A DNA stretch of 64,000 nt, taken from Chitinophagaceae bacterium. GTDB taxonomy: Bacteria; Bacteroidota; Bacteroidia; Chitinophagales; Chitinophagaceae. Under the pieces are notes generated by a model, which was not told where the DNA came from, did no database searches, and was given only the letters and a program-made list of their open reading frames with translations. Positions 30,989-41,392 of the stretch are shown here, piece after piece; the first letter of the stretch is position 1, and the number at the start of each line of letters is the position of its first letter. The position numbers and the translations under genes are program-made. The DNA lies in NCBI GenBank assembly GCA_016721385.1, contig JADKIE010000004.1, positions 310,001 to 374,000 of the forward strand. The letters run 5' to 3'.

Positions 30989-31993
30989 ATGCGTAAAAAA
31001 AATAAAATTATTTTACTTATTGCTTATTGCTTATTACCTTTTGCCTCATTGGCACAAACAGTAAAATTATTGCACAGTGGCAATAAAATTAGCTTACGTG
31101 GTTTAAGTGTAGTAGATGATAAAACAATTTGGGTTAGCGGAAGTAGTGGAACAGTAGGACAATCATTAGATAGTGGTAATACCTGGAAATGGATGACTGT
31201 ACAAGGTTTTGAAAAAACTGACTTTAGAGACATAGAAGCATTTGATAAAAAAACAGCTGTAATAATGGGCATTGCGTCTCCTGCATATATTTTAAAAACA
31301 AAAGACGGTGGCGAAACATGGAAAGTAGTGTACGAAAATAAAGACACTACCATGTTTTTAGATGCTATGGAGTTTTGGAACGAACAAAGCGGCATTGTAA
31401 TTGGCGACCCATTAAAGGGCAAAATGTTTGTTGCCCGTACATTTGATGGTGGTAACACATGGCAACATCTGCCCTCAACTAAGTTACCCGAAGTTGCCGA
31501 GGGCGAAGCCTGCTTTGCCAGCAGCGGCACCAACATACGGAAACTAAATAAAAAAGAAGCAGTGTTTATTACAGGAGGAAAAAAATCGAGAATGTTTATA
31601 CGAGATAACAAAATTGAAATGCCTATAATTCAAGGAACTGAAACAACAGGCGCTAATTCGCTTGCTGTAAAAAACAGTAAAACAATGATTGTTGTTGGTG
31701 GTGATTTTAATACAAAAGATAGCAGCACTAAAAATTGTATAATTACTACAGATGGCGGTAAAACATTTGCTACGCCGGCCATTCCTCCACACGGTTATAG
31801 AAGTTGTGTAGAGCATATTAAAAACGATAAATGGATTAGTTGTGGCTTAAATGGTGTAGATATTAGTACGGATAATGGCAATATATGGCAATGGATTAGC
31901 AAAGAAAGTTTTCATGCCTGCCGGAAGCTAAAAAGGGCAAGCTGTTTTTTTAGTGGTGGTAATGGAAGAATTGGGAAGTTGATTATGGAATGA
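30989..31993 (+). CDS. Exported YCF48-like beta-propeller protein
   Basis: This intact protein of about 334 residues has a signal peptide (MRKKNKIILLIAYCLLPFASLAQ). Repeated Asp-box-like motifs follow, such as 'SLDSGNTWKWM', 'TKDGGETWKVV', 'TFDGGNTWQHL', 'TTDGGKTFATP' and 'STDNGNIWQWI'. They mark a beta-propeller of the YCF48/BNR type. Plant and cyanobacterial YCF48 assist photosystem II assembly; in heterotrophic Bacteroidota the role is unknown. The ATG at 30989 is preferred because the eight residues before it are not signal-like. Confidence 0.8.
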   Translation: MRKKNKIILLIAYCLLPFASLAQTVKLLHSGNKISLRGLSVVDDKTIWVSGSSGTVGQSLDSGNTWKWMTVQGFEKTDFRDIEAFDKKTAVIMGIASPAYILKTKDGGETWKVVYENKDTTMFLDAMEFWNEQSGIVIGDPLKGKMFVARTFDGGNTWQHLPSTKLPEVAEGEACFASSGTNIRKLNKKEAVFITGGKKSRMFIRDNKIEMPIIQGTETTGANSLAVKNSKTMIVVGGDFNTKDSSTKNCIITTDGGKTFATPAIPPHGYRSCVEHIKNDKWISCGLNGVDISTDNGNIWQWISKESFHACRKLKRASCFFSGGNGRIGKLIME

Positions 31994-32100
31994 TGATGTG
32001 CTGATACTTAAATTGGATATAATTTGCTTTTGAAGCATTTAAGTACAAATAGGAACGGATAATTTCCAAGAAAATCCATAGCATCAACAAGAGTGAAACT

Positions 32101-32136
32101 AATAAAAATGGATAACTGTAATATACAATTATCCAT
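32101..32136 (-). terminator. Probable terminator between convergent genes
   Basis: A 13-base arm pair (ATGGATAACTGTA with TACAATTATCCAT, one mismatch) has a 3-base loop. Read on the minus strand it is followed by TTTTATT. Confidence 0.6.
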
Positions 32137-32155
32137 TATCAATTCATTTCATATC

Positions 32156-33415
32156 TTATTTTAAAAACTCTGCCCTCTTTTTATATTCTAACGCTTTAGC
32201 AGCATTCCCTTTAAAATTATACATATCTTCCATAATGCTTAATGCATTTTTGTAATCAGCCTTTTCCCTTGCTTTGTACGTAGTAAGCTTGGCAAATTCT
32301 GAAGCAGCGGCATCTGCGTATTTAATACATTCATCTGCTCCTTTTGTAATTAAAGCTTTTTGATCGGCTTTGGCTTTAATATCAGCTGGTTTAGTGCCTT
32401 TAATTTTTGCAATCGTCTCTTGCATGTCGTAAACATTGTTATAAAGGCTACGAGCCATTAGCAAATTAGCATCGGCACTACCTTTAATTGCTATAGCATT
32501 TTTTATTGCAGTAGCAATTTTAGGTTTATTTGCTTCATAATCTGCTGGTCTTGGGTCTCCAACATAATTGTAGTTAAACAGCTCTACTGCGTAGTTATAA
32601 GCCAACGCATAGTTATTAGGGTTTTTAGGTAATAACTCTTCATATTTAGCAAACAAAGCAACCTTATCTTTTTTATCAATTTGATCAATTTCCAAATCAA
32701 TCCAATACGGATCGGCAGGATAAAAAGATTTTGCCTTTGATATAATTGCATCATAAGCCGTTTTATTTTTTGCTGCCAAATATTTTTCTGCCAAATATTG
32801 ATACATTTCTAAATGATCTGGTCCTTGCAAATTTATATCTGCTAATTTTTGATAGTAAGGCAGTGCTAAGTCATGCCTTTCTGCCAACCTTGCTGCCAAA
32901 GCTGTATTTTGTATTAGAGAAGTATCTACTGCACTAAATTTAAACCCATTATACTCATACCCTTTTTGTTTGATATAATCTTCAATAGAGCTGGCACTTT
33001 TAAAGCTTTCATAGGCAGCCATATAATCCTTCGCATTATACAATTTTGCAGCCTGATCAAAAAAACCATTATACAAATCAAATAATCTTACGTTGTTTTC
33101 TAAAACCATATAAACATTTTTTGCATCTAACTGTTGATATTTCTTTAATGCTTCAAATGCTTCCCATTTACAGTTAGTACATAAATTTTTAGTTTCGTCT
33201 TTTTTTGACACCTCATTATAAATTACCCCTTTGTAAAACCATCCATCTGCTTTTGCAGCATTTTTAGAATCGGCCATATATTTATCAATGGCTGTTTTAG
33301 CACCGGCATAATCGTTTTTATCAATAAATTTCTTAACATCATCCAAACTTTGTGCAAATAACATATTGCCACTTATTGCAAATGCAATAAAAAATAAAAC
33401 TTTTTCATTTATCAT
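32156..33415 (-). CDS. Exported TPR-like protein
   Basis: This intact 419-residue protein has a signal peptide (MINEKVLFFIAFAISGNMLFAQ) and is helical throughout. It has TPR-like units such as 'NDYAGAKTAIDKYM', 'DYMAAYESFKSASS' and 'ARLAERHDLALPYYQKLADI', and 'NPNNYALAYNYAVELFNY'. The C-terminal stretch 'AADKALEYKKRAEFLK'-like is charged. Such periplasmic TPR proteins usually scaffold other envelope proteins; the partner is unknown. It is divergent from dnaG. Confidence 0.75.
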   Translation of the reverse strand: MINEKVLFFIAFAISGNMLFAQSLDDVKKFIDKNDYAGAKTAIDKYMADSKNAAKADGWFYKGVIYNEVSKKDETKNLCTNCKWEAFEALKKYQQLDAKNVYMVLENNVRLFDLYNGFFDQAAKLYNAKDYMAAYESFKSASSIEDYIKQKGYEYNGFKFSAVDTSLIQNTALAARLAERHDLALPYYQKLADINLQGPDHLEMYQYLAEKYLAAKNKTAYDAIISKAKSFYPADPYWIDLEIDQIDKKDKVALFAKYEELLPKNPNNYALAYNYAVELFNYNYVGDPRPADYEANKPKIATAIKNAIAIKGSADANLLMARSLYNNVYDMQETIAKIKGTKPADIKAKADQKALITKGADECIKYADAAASEFAKLTTYKAREKADYKNALSIMEDMYNFKGNAAKALEYKKRAEFLK

Positions 33416-33575
33416 TTTTTTTAATAGTTAAAGATATTAGTTATCTTAAATATCCAGATGAAATTCATCCTCTTTTTCATAAACCATGCCATACTTTTGT
33501 AAAAAAGTTGGTATTAGCTTTAACAGTAATTTATCAGTTAAAAAAGATGCTTAATTTACATCCTAATTTATTTAG

Positions 33576-35515
33576 TTGATTACACAAAATACCATGCAAC
33601 AAATTCTTAGCCGAATAGATATTGTGGAAATTGTAGGCTCGTTTGTAAAACTTAAAAAAAGAGGCACAAACTACCTTGGCTTATGCCCTTTTCACAACGA
33701 AAAGTCGCCTTCCTTTACCGTATCTCCCTCTAAAGAAATTTACAAATGCTTTGGCTGCGGCAGAAGTGGCAATAGCGTAAGCTTTTTAATGGAGGCCGAA
33801 AAGTACAGCTACACGGAGGCTTTACGTTGGCTTGCAAATAAATATAATGTAGAAATTGAGGAAACCGAAACCAGTCCTGAATACAAACAACAACAACAAG
33901 TTGCCGATAGTCTTTACATCATTAATAATTTTGCTCAAAAATTCTTTTCATCCTATTTACTTGAAAGCGATGAAGGTAAAGATATTGGCCTTAGTTATTT
34001 AAAAGAAAGAGGTTTTAGGGAAGATACTATTAAAAATTTCAGCTTGGTTTTAACCCTGAAGCCCGGGATGGTTTTACAAAAGCAGCTTTGGCTGCACAGT
34101 ACAATCAGGAGTTTTTAGTAAAAAGCGGATTAGTAAACAACCGGGATGGAAATTTGTACGATAATTACCGGGGACGTATCATTTTTCCGATACATAACCA
34201 AAGTGGCAAAGTACTGGGCTTTGGGGCTCGTATTATTAAAAGCAACGATAGAGCGCCTAAATATATTAATACCCCCGAAAACGAAATTTATGTAAAAAGT
34301 AAAGTTCTTTACGGCTCATATTTTGCCCGTATGGCCATTGATAAGGCCGACGAATGTTTATTGGTTGAAGGATATACAGATGTTATAAGCCTGCATCAGG
34401 CAGGTATAGAAAACGTTGTAGCCAGCGGCGGCACATCGCTTACACCAGATCAGTTAAGGTTAATAAAGAAATACACCAACAATCTTACCATTGTTTATGA
34501 TGGCGATAGTGCAGGTATAAAAGCCGCCATACGTGGGCTAGATTTAGCTTTGGAAGAAAGCCTAAATGTAAATCTGGTACTAATACCCGATGGAGATGAT
34601 CCGGATAGTTATGTAAACAAAGTAGGCACTGCAGCCTTCACCGGTTTTGTTGCTCAAAATAAAAAAGATGTAATTCTTTTTCAGTTAGATATTGCATTAA
34701 AAGATGCAGGTAACGATACAAATAAAAAATCGGCGATTGTAAACCATATTGCCGAAACTATTTCTAAAATTAATAAAACAGAAGATTTTACCAAGCAGCA
34801 GGATTATATAAAAAAATGTGCCGAAATTTTAAAGATTGAAGAAAGTGGGCTGCATGCTTTGGTTAATAAATTTATACGGGAAAAAGTTTATAAAGAAGAA
34901 AATAAAACTAACAGGCCAACAGAATTTACTGCTAATGAAGGTGATGCAGCATTTACTGATAACGATGATGCTTCGCTTTTATTTAGTAAAGACGAAATGC
35001 ATGAAAGAGCAATGGTACGAAGCCTTTTAGAGTTTGGATTAAGAGATTGGAATGAAAATGAAAAAGTGGCCGAATATGTTTTTAATGAAATAGACGAAAA
35101 CCAGTTGAACGAACTTATTGATAACAAAATGCTGGTGCAAATAGTTAAAACGTACAAAGCTTGGTACAATGCAGGAATAGAACCTACCAGTAAGAATTTT
35201 TTGTATCACGATGATGCTGAAATAAGTTCACTGGCGGTGAGTATTATGGATTTTTCGTACGAAATAAGCCCAAATTGGTCGGCACATTTTGAAGGGCATA
35301 TACCAACCCGGGAAGAATTATACAAAGAAGAAGTTTTTAGTACGCTCAACTATTTAAAACTGCGTAAAATAAAAAGACTGATTGATGAAAACCAACGAGA
35401 CATGGAAAAAAGCACATCTTCCGATGAGCAGCTCATTCTTTTGCAAACGCATCAACATTTAAAACAAATGGAAATGGAATTAACCAAACAATTGGGTACT
35501 GTAATTGTGCGATAA
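33576..35515 (+). CDS. dnaG: DNA primase, frame broken
   Basis: This enzyme makes RNA primers at the replication fork. The N-terminal zinc-binding domain has 'CPFHNEKSPSFTVSP' and 'YKCFGCGRSGNS'. The RNA polymerase core shows 'YRGRIIFPIHN' and 'GFGAR', with the TOPRIM motifs 'LLVEGYTDVIS' and 'IVYDGDSAGIKAA'. A C-terminal helicase-binding domain of about 200 residues follows. One G is missing near 34,050, where 'FSLGFNPEARDGF' should be read. The repaired length is about 646 residues, normal for Bacteroidota. Loss of primase would be lethal, so the break is almost certainly a sequence error. Confidence 0.9.
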
Positions 35516-35519
35516 TCTG

Positions 35520-36178
35520 TTACTTTTGGTTATGCGTTTTTTTACCTTCTGCTAATTTTTCTATAGTATTTAACAGGCGCTTTTGCTTGGTTTCTTCTTT
35601 TTTGGCGCTTAAAATCCACTCAACATACTCTCTTTTATGGCTAAATGACAAAGTATTGTAATTAGCCAAAGCAACTTTATTTTTGTTTAACAAAGCTTGC
35701 AATTCTGCAGGCGTTTCAATGGTTCTGTTGGTATAATCTACGCCGGGTGCAGGATTGGCACTTGAAAAATTCTCTTTTTAGTATCAATACTTTCGGGCCT
35801 TTTTACTCTAATTGCCGTCCATACACTATCCATAGCTATAGAGCGTACGGTTTCAAAGCCGTGTTTTGAAACACAATCCCAATTAGCATCTCTGCTTAAA
35901 TCGCTGGCAATTTTTGAGGTTAGTTTTGGGTAGGCAATCCAAAATTTAGCGTCGGTATTCAATGCCGGAATAACATCTGCTAAAATATCTTTTAATTGTT
36001 TTTGGCTTACAGCAAACACTAAGGCAAAATCTATTTTACGGCTTTTTAAAAGCGGTGTTACATTTTTGGCAAACGAAAGTTTTACAAATTGTTTTTCTAT
36101 AGAGGATGGTAATCCCTGAATGAGAAGATTTTTTTCGTCCTTTAGCTGAAGTTTTTCCAATAACGTTTGAGAAGACAT
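35520..36178 (-). CDS. YdeI/OmpD-associated-like protein, frame broken
   Basis: About 219 residues in two frames. The first 146 residues contain 'LLIQGLPSSIEKQF', 'DFALVFAVSQ' and 'FWIAYPKLTSKIASDLSRD', a small domain often fused to YdeI. A break near 35,750 leads to the C-terminal YdeI domain: 'APGVDYTNRTIETPAELQALL', 'FSHKREYVEWILSAKKEETKQKRL'. Relatives of YdeI were linked to bacteriocin or peptide resistance in enterobacteria; whether that holds here is unknown. It is convergent with dnaG, with a 4-base gap. Confidence 0.75.
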
Positions 36179-36330
36179 AAGCCTACAAGCAGTTGGTTTA
36201 TAAAAGAGTATACAAAGTTAATAAATTATTACGCTATTAAAAATAGCACAACATGTTTATTCAGTAGATGGGGTTTGTTATATGTACAAATTACATATTT
36301 ATTTTAATAATTCAAATAAATGAGCACAAA

Positions 36331-36356
36331 AAACTCCACAACAAGTGGAGTTTTTT
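36331..36356. terminator. Bidirectional intrinsic terminator
   Basis: A 9-bp perfect stem (AAACTCCAC / GTGGAGTTT) with an AACAA loop has T runs on both strands. It ends the M48 peptidase transcript. Confidence 0.85.
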
Positions 36357-36377
36357 AAAAGTTTATACATAAAAATA

Positions 36378-37188
36378 CTATCTAACAGGCCCAACCGGCT
36401 TATAATAACTCAATGCTTCAGGCATTAGTTTTGAAGCTCTCCTATCCTTCTTTCATCAGATGGGTGCGTAGCTAAAAACTCAGGTGGCTTTTGCCCGCCG
36501 CCGGCAGTACTCATACGTTGCCAAAAAGGAATAGCTTCGTTAGGGTTATAGCCTGCCATTGCAGCAAAATTTAATCCGTAATGATCGGCCTCCAGCTCTT
36601 GCTTACGTGAGTTAGGTAATAGTACACCTACCTGTGCCGCAGGTGCAAATACGTTATTAAAAATTGAGTTTGCTTTTTGATTGCCCGATGTAAAAATATT
36701 ACCGGCAATTTCAAAACCTTGGGCTATAGCAACCTGGCTAATTCTTTCGTTGCCATGGTGTGTTACTGCATGAGCAATCTCATGCCCCATTACTACCGCC
36801 AATGCAGGCTCGTTTTGGGTTATAGGCAATAAACCTGTATATACAACCACTTTACCACCCGGCATACACCATGCATTTACATCTTTAGCATCTACAAGGT
36901 TAAACTCCCATTTGTAGTTTTCCAATTCTTTAGCCAACCCTTTGGTGGTATAATAATCAGTAATAGCTTTTGAAATACGCAAACCTACCCTTTGTACCAT
37001 TTCGGCATCTTTATTAACTGTTTCGCTAAGTACTTTGTTGGTAGATAAAAAACTGCGATATTCGGTAAGTGCCTGCTCTTGCAATACACTTTCGGGAAAT
37101 AATGTTAATTGCTTACGACCTGTAACAGCATTTTTACTGCAAGATGCAAGCAAACCTATTGTTGCAAACAATAAAATAACTTTTTCAT
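36378..37188 (-). CDS. M48 family metallopeptidase lipoprotein, frames broken at both ends
   Basis: This is a predicted outer-membrane or periplasmic zinc protease of the BepA/LoiP-like M48C type. A lipoprotein signal with 'LLASCSK' lies near residue 18. The active site 'VVMGHEIAHAVTHHG' has the HExxH motif and the third ligand is in 'RKQELEADHYGLNFA'. The C-terminal 'THPSDERRIGEL' is typical. One A is missing in the start (ATGAAAAAGTT at 37188), and one A is missing near 36,435. The second repair adds 'KLMPEALSYYKPVGPVR' to 36378. Family members act in outer-membrane protein quality control. Confidence 0.85.
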
Positions 37189-37307
37189 TTTTTTGGGTTT
37201 TAATATTAGTATAATCAATTGGCATACCAAATTATATTTTGTTAAGTTACAAAATATAAATTATTGTTAAGTCGTATTTTTAATTGATAAGGTTGTACAA
37301 CAAAAAG

Positions 37308-37961
37308 TTAATCATGCTTACGGCGTTCTCTTCTTCTATCTCTGTATTTTAAGATAGGTACTCTTGTTTCGATACCACGTAAAATGCGGCTTATATTTTT
37401 TTGATGTGTTACAATTACTAAAATGGCTACCAGCAAGGCAAATATCCTGTACATTAATTCATGCTCATTCCAAATCCAAAGTACACTTATTGGCAACATT
37501 ACCGCACCTAATATGGAGCTTAATGAAACATATCTGGTAAGATAAAGAACCAGTAAAAACACTCCTACACAAGTTATGGCAACTACCGGTTGCACAGCCA
37601 ATATCATCCCAAATAAAGTAGCAACGCCTTTGCCTCCTTTAAAATTGGCAAAAATGGGAAATATGTGCCCAATAACTGCTGATAAGCCCAACCCAATCAT
37701 AAAATTGGTTCTTTCTAATTCGTTACTTAAATAAAATGGAAGAAAATTATACAAGGCAACAGCAGCCATCCCTTTTAAAATATCAAAAATCATTACAATG
37801 GTACCATACTTTTTGCCTAATACCCTAAACGTATTGGTGGCTCCCATGTTACCACTGCCGTAGTCACGAATATCTATACCAAAGTATTTTTTGCTGATAA
37901 TTAATGCTGTAGGAATTGAGCCAATCAGGTATGCCAGTATGATAAGCGCTACTTCTTTCAT
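37308..37961 (-). CDS. plsY: Glycerol-3-phosphate acyltransferase PlsY
   Basis: This inner-membrane enzyme acylates glycerol-3-phosphate with acyl-phosphate, the first step of phospholipid synthesis. It is intact at 217 residues with five hydrophobic segments. Conserved loops are 'GSIPTALIISKKYFGIDIRDYGSGNMGATNTFRV' split around residue 30, 'FPIFANFKGGKGVAT' and 'THQKNISRILRG'. The C-terminus is very basic (RDRRRERRKHD). It stands alone between M48 peptidase and prmA, all on the minus strand. Confidence 0.9.
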   Translation of the reverse strand: MKEVALIILAYLIGSIPTALIISKKYFGIDIRDYGSGNMGATNTFRVLGKKYGTIVMIFDILKGMAAVALYNFLPFYLSNELERTNFMIGLGLSAVIGHIFPIFANFKGGKGVATLFGMILAVQPVVAITCVGVFLLVLYLTRYVSLSSILGAVMLPISVLWIWNEHELMYRIFALLVAILVIVTHQKNISRILRGIETRVPILKYRDRRRERRKHD

Positions 37962-38044
37962 CCGTTTTCCTTAGTTGAGTTGAAACACAAAGATACTACT
38001 TTATTAAAAAAATAACGTTAATTTAATAAACAAACACATGTAGA

Positions 38045-38863
38045 TTATGCACTATATATGCACCGTAAACATACCCAATCGCCTTTTTGTAGCTGATTGA
38101 TAATGCTAATGTTATGCATTGTAAGTGCAGCCTGCATTTGCGGAACATCTGTACCAAAAAAGCCACTTAAAATTATAGTTGCATTCGGCTTGCAAATCTT
38201 TGCTATACTGCCTGCCGAGGCTGTTAAAACGTTTAAGTTAATATTAGCCAAAACTATATCGTACTGCTTTGCCGTGTCAATACTATTGGCTAATGCAATT
38301 GAAATATCAGTACAATTATTGGCCTGTATATTCTCTTTAGCGTTATCAATACTCCATTCGTCGTTATCAATTGCATCAATAATTGTAGCGCCCATTTTAT
38401 AGGAAAGAATAGCCAGCAAACCTGTACCTGTGCCAAAATCAAAAACAGATTTTTCGTTAAAATCCAACTTACTCATTTGTTGCATTACCAAAAATGTGGT
38501 GGCATGGTGGCCGGTGCCAAAACTCATTTTGGGTGTAATAATAATTTCGTGTTTTACATTCGTAATTGGTTGATGAAAAGATGCTCTTACAGCTGCAAAA
38601 TCATCTACTATAACCGGTTCAAAACTACTCTCCCATTGTGCATTCCAGTTTTGTTGTGCAATAAGCTTTTGTTGGTATTGTAAAGGAATGGTGTTAATTA
38701 TTTCATCTAAATCAGCTTGTACAAACTCTTCTTCTTTTATAAATGCTTTTAGTTGTTCGTCTTCTTCTTCAAAACCCTCAAAACCGGCATTGGCAAGCAA
38801 AGCCGTTAAAAGTTCGTTTTGCTCGGCAGACGTTTTTTGGAAACAAATTTGAATATAGTTCAT
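38045..38863 (-). CDS. prmA: Ribosomal protein L11 methyltransferase
   Basis: This cytosolic SAM-dependent enzyme trimethylates ribosomal protein L11. It is intact at about 272 residues. SAM-binding motif I is 'VFDFGTGTGLLAILSYKMGA', followed by 'AIDNDEWSIDNAKEN' and the post-I loop 'YDIVLANINLNVL'. 'MSFGTGHHATT' is the signature segment before it. The start MNYIQICFQK at 38863 matches the family; an upstream in-frame start would overlap the preceding gene. It follows the DUF6941-type gene by 17 bases. Confidence 0.9.
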   Translation of the reverse strand: MNYIQICFQKTSAEQNELLTALLANAGFEGFEEEDEQLKAFIKEEEFVQADLDEIINTIPLQYQQKLIAQQNWNAQWESSFEPVIVDDFAAVRASFHQPITNVKHEIIITPKMSFGTGHHATTFLVMQQMSKLDFNEKSVFDFGTGTGLLAILSYKMGATIIDAIDNDEWSIDNAKENIQANNCTDISIALANSIDTAKQYDIVLANINLNVLTASAGSIAKICKPNATIILSGFFGTDVPQMQAALTMHNISIINQLQKGDWVCLRCIYSA

Positions 38864-38880
38864 ACCATTAAATAATATTT

Positions 38881-39273
38881 TTACGCAACTTGATTTAGGA
38901 ATAAAGGCAATCCGCTTTTCCAATCGCCATCAATATAAATTTCAAAAGAATACCTGCCGGGTTTTGTAAATTGAAGCTGATTAAAATTAACCACAAAGTT
39001 TATAGTAATTAATTGCCCGGTTGGCGGAGCTTGTATGTTAATATTGCCTTCAATTGGTTTAATTACTTCTTTGCCGTCAGTATCTATAAGCCGTAATTTA
39101 ATAGTGTGCTCTCCTGCTTCTTTTGCCGAAAAACGTAAGCGGCAAGCAACAGTACAAGCCGGATGTTGTGCAGGGAATTGTTTAGCATTTATACTGTCGA
39201 AAGTGCCCACAATGGTAAGCTTAGATTGGTTATCCTGTGCAAAATCGCAAAGGGTAAAGATTTCTATTTCCAT
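38881..39273 (-). CDS. DUF6941-type small protein
   Basis: This intact 130-residue protein contains 'FTLCDFAQDNQSKLTIVGTFDSI', 'CRLRFSAKEAGEHTIKLRLIDTDGKEV' and 'QFTKPGRYSFEIYIDG'. I associate this pattern with the DUF6941 family, small beta-rich proteins of unknown function found in many bacteria. It is cotranscribed with prmA by position. Confidence 0.7.
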   Translation of the reverse strand: MEIEIFTLCDFAQDNQSKLTIVGTFDSINAKQFPAQHPACTVACRLRFSAKEAGEHTIKLRLIDTDGKEVIKPIEGNINIQAPPTGQLITINFVVNFNQLQFTKPGRYSFEIYIDGDWKSGLPLFLNQVA

Positions 39274-39324
39274 AAAATTATTTTTAAAGTTAAGATGCTG
39301 AATAATAAAGTTGTATCTAAAAAA

Positions 39325-40308
39325 TTATCTTTTTATTTGCAGCAAAGTTAGGTCTCTTTCATATACATCATATGTACCCGAAGTTATACCTACACCATTG
39401 GGGTTAATAATAAAGCGATAATAATATGTTCCGGCAGGAAGATTACTATCTAAATAGCTAATATGCGATCCGTTACTATACCCAAGCACAGCACTACCTG
39501 CACCATTTGGTGTTTCTAAGTAACAAGAGCCACTGGTATAAGTTAGATTGGTGGGTGCTAAAAAAGCAGCCGTATTATCTCTTTGTAATGTTAAATAATA
39601 TACACCCATTGAGCTGGAAGATCCATCTAAATTGCCTCCATAAACACGTACAAAGCCACTAATAAAAACTGCTGAATTGGCTATACCACTCCCGTCAGAA
39701 ATGGTTATACTATTTACTGTACCATTTAAGGGATTTATAACCCCATTGGTAAAAGGAATGCTCTGTAACAAGGAAGAATGGGTGCCTATAGCATCTTGAT
39801 TTACAAAATCGCCCTGAAAACGAATGCTTCCCTGTACATGTAATTTGTCGGTGGGTGTAGCTGTGCCAATACCTATTTTCCCTATAGAGTCAATCCGCAT
39901 TGCTTCGGTATTATTGGTTTTAAAAACCAAATCTTCCAAATCGGTAGTACCAATAAAATGGGTGTTTTGAGATGTGCCGGCATTTCCGGCCTGTAACCAA
40001 TTATTATTTACAGATGATTTTTCAATTAACTGCCAGTAGCCGTTTGTGTAATAATAAAAGCCTGCACTATCAGGAGCATCCTGATATATTAATAACCCTT
40101 CGGCAGGTGAAACAATTGCATTTTTGTTAGCCTTACTCATTCTGGGAACAAGCATTCCCTTATTATCACTTTTTACATCCAAAATAGCACTTGTGTGTGC
40201 ATTACTCCCGTCGGTATTAACTGCTAATGATTGTGCATTGGAAGTACAAAAGCTAATGATGAAGAACGTACATATCGATACAGAAAAAAAAAGAGTTCTC
40301 CTCGTCAT
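39325..40308 (-). CDS. Exported protein with shared 'SLAVNTDGS' N-terminal module
   Basis: This intact 327-residue protein has a signal peptide (MTRRTLFFSVSICTFFIISFCTSNAQ). The first 70 residues after it match the start of the protein at 49,765: 'SLAVNTDGS', 'LDVKS..KG.L.PRMSK', 'QDAPDS.GFYY'. Next comes 'AMRIDSIGKIGIGTATPTDKLHVQG', a phrase common in tail-fibre-like or collagen-like proteins of Bacteroidota. The last 150 residues are a beta-rich domain of unknown type. No T9SS sorting domain is seen. The function is unknown; a surface or fibre role is inferred. Confidence 0.65.
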   Translation of the reverse strand: MTRRTLFFSVSICTFFIISFCTSNAQSLAVNTDGSNAHTSAILDVKSDNKGMLVPRMSKANKNAIVSPAEGLLIYQDAPDSAGFYYYTNGYWQLIEKSSVNNNWLQAGNAGTSQNTHFIGTTDLEDLVFKTNNTEAMRIDSIGKIGIGTATPTDKLHVQGSIRFQGDFVNQDAIGTHSSLLQSIPFTNGVINPLNGTVNSITISDGSGIANSAVFISGFVRVYGGNLDGSSSSMGVYYLTLQRDNTAAFLAPTNLTYTSGSCYLETPNGAGSAVLGYSNGSHISYLDSNLPAGTYYYRFIINPNGVGITSGTYDVYERDLTLLQIKR

Positions 40309-40580
40309 GACTAAATATTATGGGTTTTATGAAGAATATATAAATTTTAAAATAGTTTAGCAAGATAAGCAATTAATATAACGCAATTTTGAAACGTTAA
40401 TGCCGTGGCCGGTGCTTTAGAGATGTAGTTTAGGGTACACCTAAAGCAATTTTAAGAAATAGTATACTTTAAGCACTCATAAATATACCTTACAGTGGGT
40501 ATTTAACTTTTAGTAAGGTTCGTCTATTTTGCAGGTGTTAAATTTGATGACGAAGTAACTATTTATTAAAAAATTATTTT

Positions 40581-41035
40581 ATGAAATTTTTTATCCTTTT
40601 TTTATTTACAATTTGTGCAATGTTGTTTTTGCCCAGGATTCTTTAAAGATTAATCCCAAATTGCATGCAAAATATCTTGTACCTGAAGTTGCCGGATTGT
40701 ACATTGGCGCTCCTGAAGCCAGCGTTCAAAAAATTGCCGGTATTCAACAAACAGATGAAATTAATTACGAAAAAACATTTGCAAAAGGCAATGTACAAGA
40801 CCTTACCTGTCAGGTAACATTCTCAGGCGAAAAAGCGATCTACGAATTTATAATTGAATATAAACCCGGCTTTAATTTAAAAGCGATGATGCTAAAAAAA
40901 TATGGCCCAAAAAACAATGGTGATGAATGGCTTATTAAACTAAAAGATGGCTTAAAATTAAAAATATGGCAATATAAAAATAAACTGTGCATTGGCGATT
41001 CCAGGCAGTTTGAAAACGCAATAATGGCAGAATAG
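40581..41035 (+). CDS. Small exported protein, unrecognised, frame broken in the signal peptide
   Basis: The start at 40581 reads MKFFILFLFTIC, a signal peptide. One T missing in the T3 run near 40,612 splits it from the rest, which reads 'NVVFAQDSLKINPKLHAKYLV' and continues for about 130 residues to 'SRQFENAIMAE'. The repaired length is about 151. The mature part is mostly beta with a small basic helix and shows no family I know. It is its own unit and ends in a terminator. Confidence 0.6.
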
Positions 41036-41138
41036 CATTGTTTTTTTATAGCATATAAGCTTGTGTTGCAAGTAATATAAAAATAATATATTTCTAATGA
41101 GCGATTGCCATACGAAAATAATGTAAAGCAATTTTATA

Positions 41139-41175
41139 AAAAAGCTGTGCATGGTAATTTCATGCACAGCTTTTT
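41139..41175. terminator. Bidirectional terminator
   Basis: A 15-bp perfect stem (AAAAAGCTGTGCATG and complement) with a 7-base loop ends both the 40,581 gene and the convergent small membrane gene. Confidence 0.9.
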
Positions 41176-41197
41176 GCAACAGTCTATTTTTGAATAC

Positions 41198-41353
41198 TTA
41201 AATTGGTTTTTTACCTTGTATAACTCTAAGAATAATTGCAATGGCTGCAATAACCAAAAGTATGTGTATTATACCGCCGGCATGGTAACCTAAGAATCCT
41301 ATTACCCATAAAATAACCAATATAACTGCAACTGCATAAAGTAGATTTCCCAT
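41198..41353 (-). CDS. Lmo0937-family small membrane protein
   Basis: This 51-residue protein reads MGNLLYAVAVILVILWVIG, then FLGYHAGGIIHILLVIAAIA and a basic tail. Two hydrophobic segments joined at Gly-Tyr-His match the lmo0937 family (DUF5670), small two-helix membrane proteins present in many bacteria. The function is unknown; relatives are often linked to stress. It has a plausible start 40 bases from the next gene's stop. Confidence 0.75.
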   Translation of the reverse strand: MGNLLYAVAVILVILWVIGFLGYHAGGIIHILLVIAAIAIILRVIQGKKPI

Positions 41354-41392
41354 TTGTTTTAATTTTAATTATTAATAATTGTAGTTGTACGC

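Noticed and set aside
31024..31611. 195-codon minus-strand frame
   Set aside because: It is the shadow of the YCF48-like gene, whose signal peptide and Asp-box repeats support the plus strand.
34020..34120. Programmed ribosomal frameshifting in dnaG
   Set aside because: No slippery heptamer with a downstream structure is seen, and the same kind of single-base break occurs in some thirty unrelated genes, so a sequencing error explains it better.
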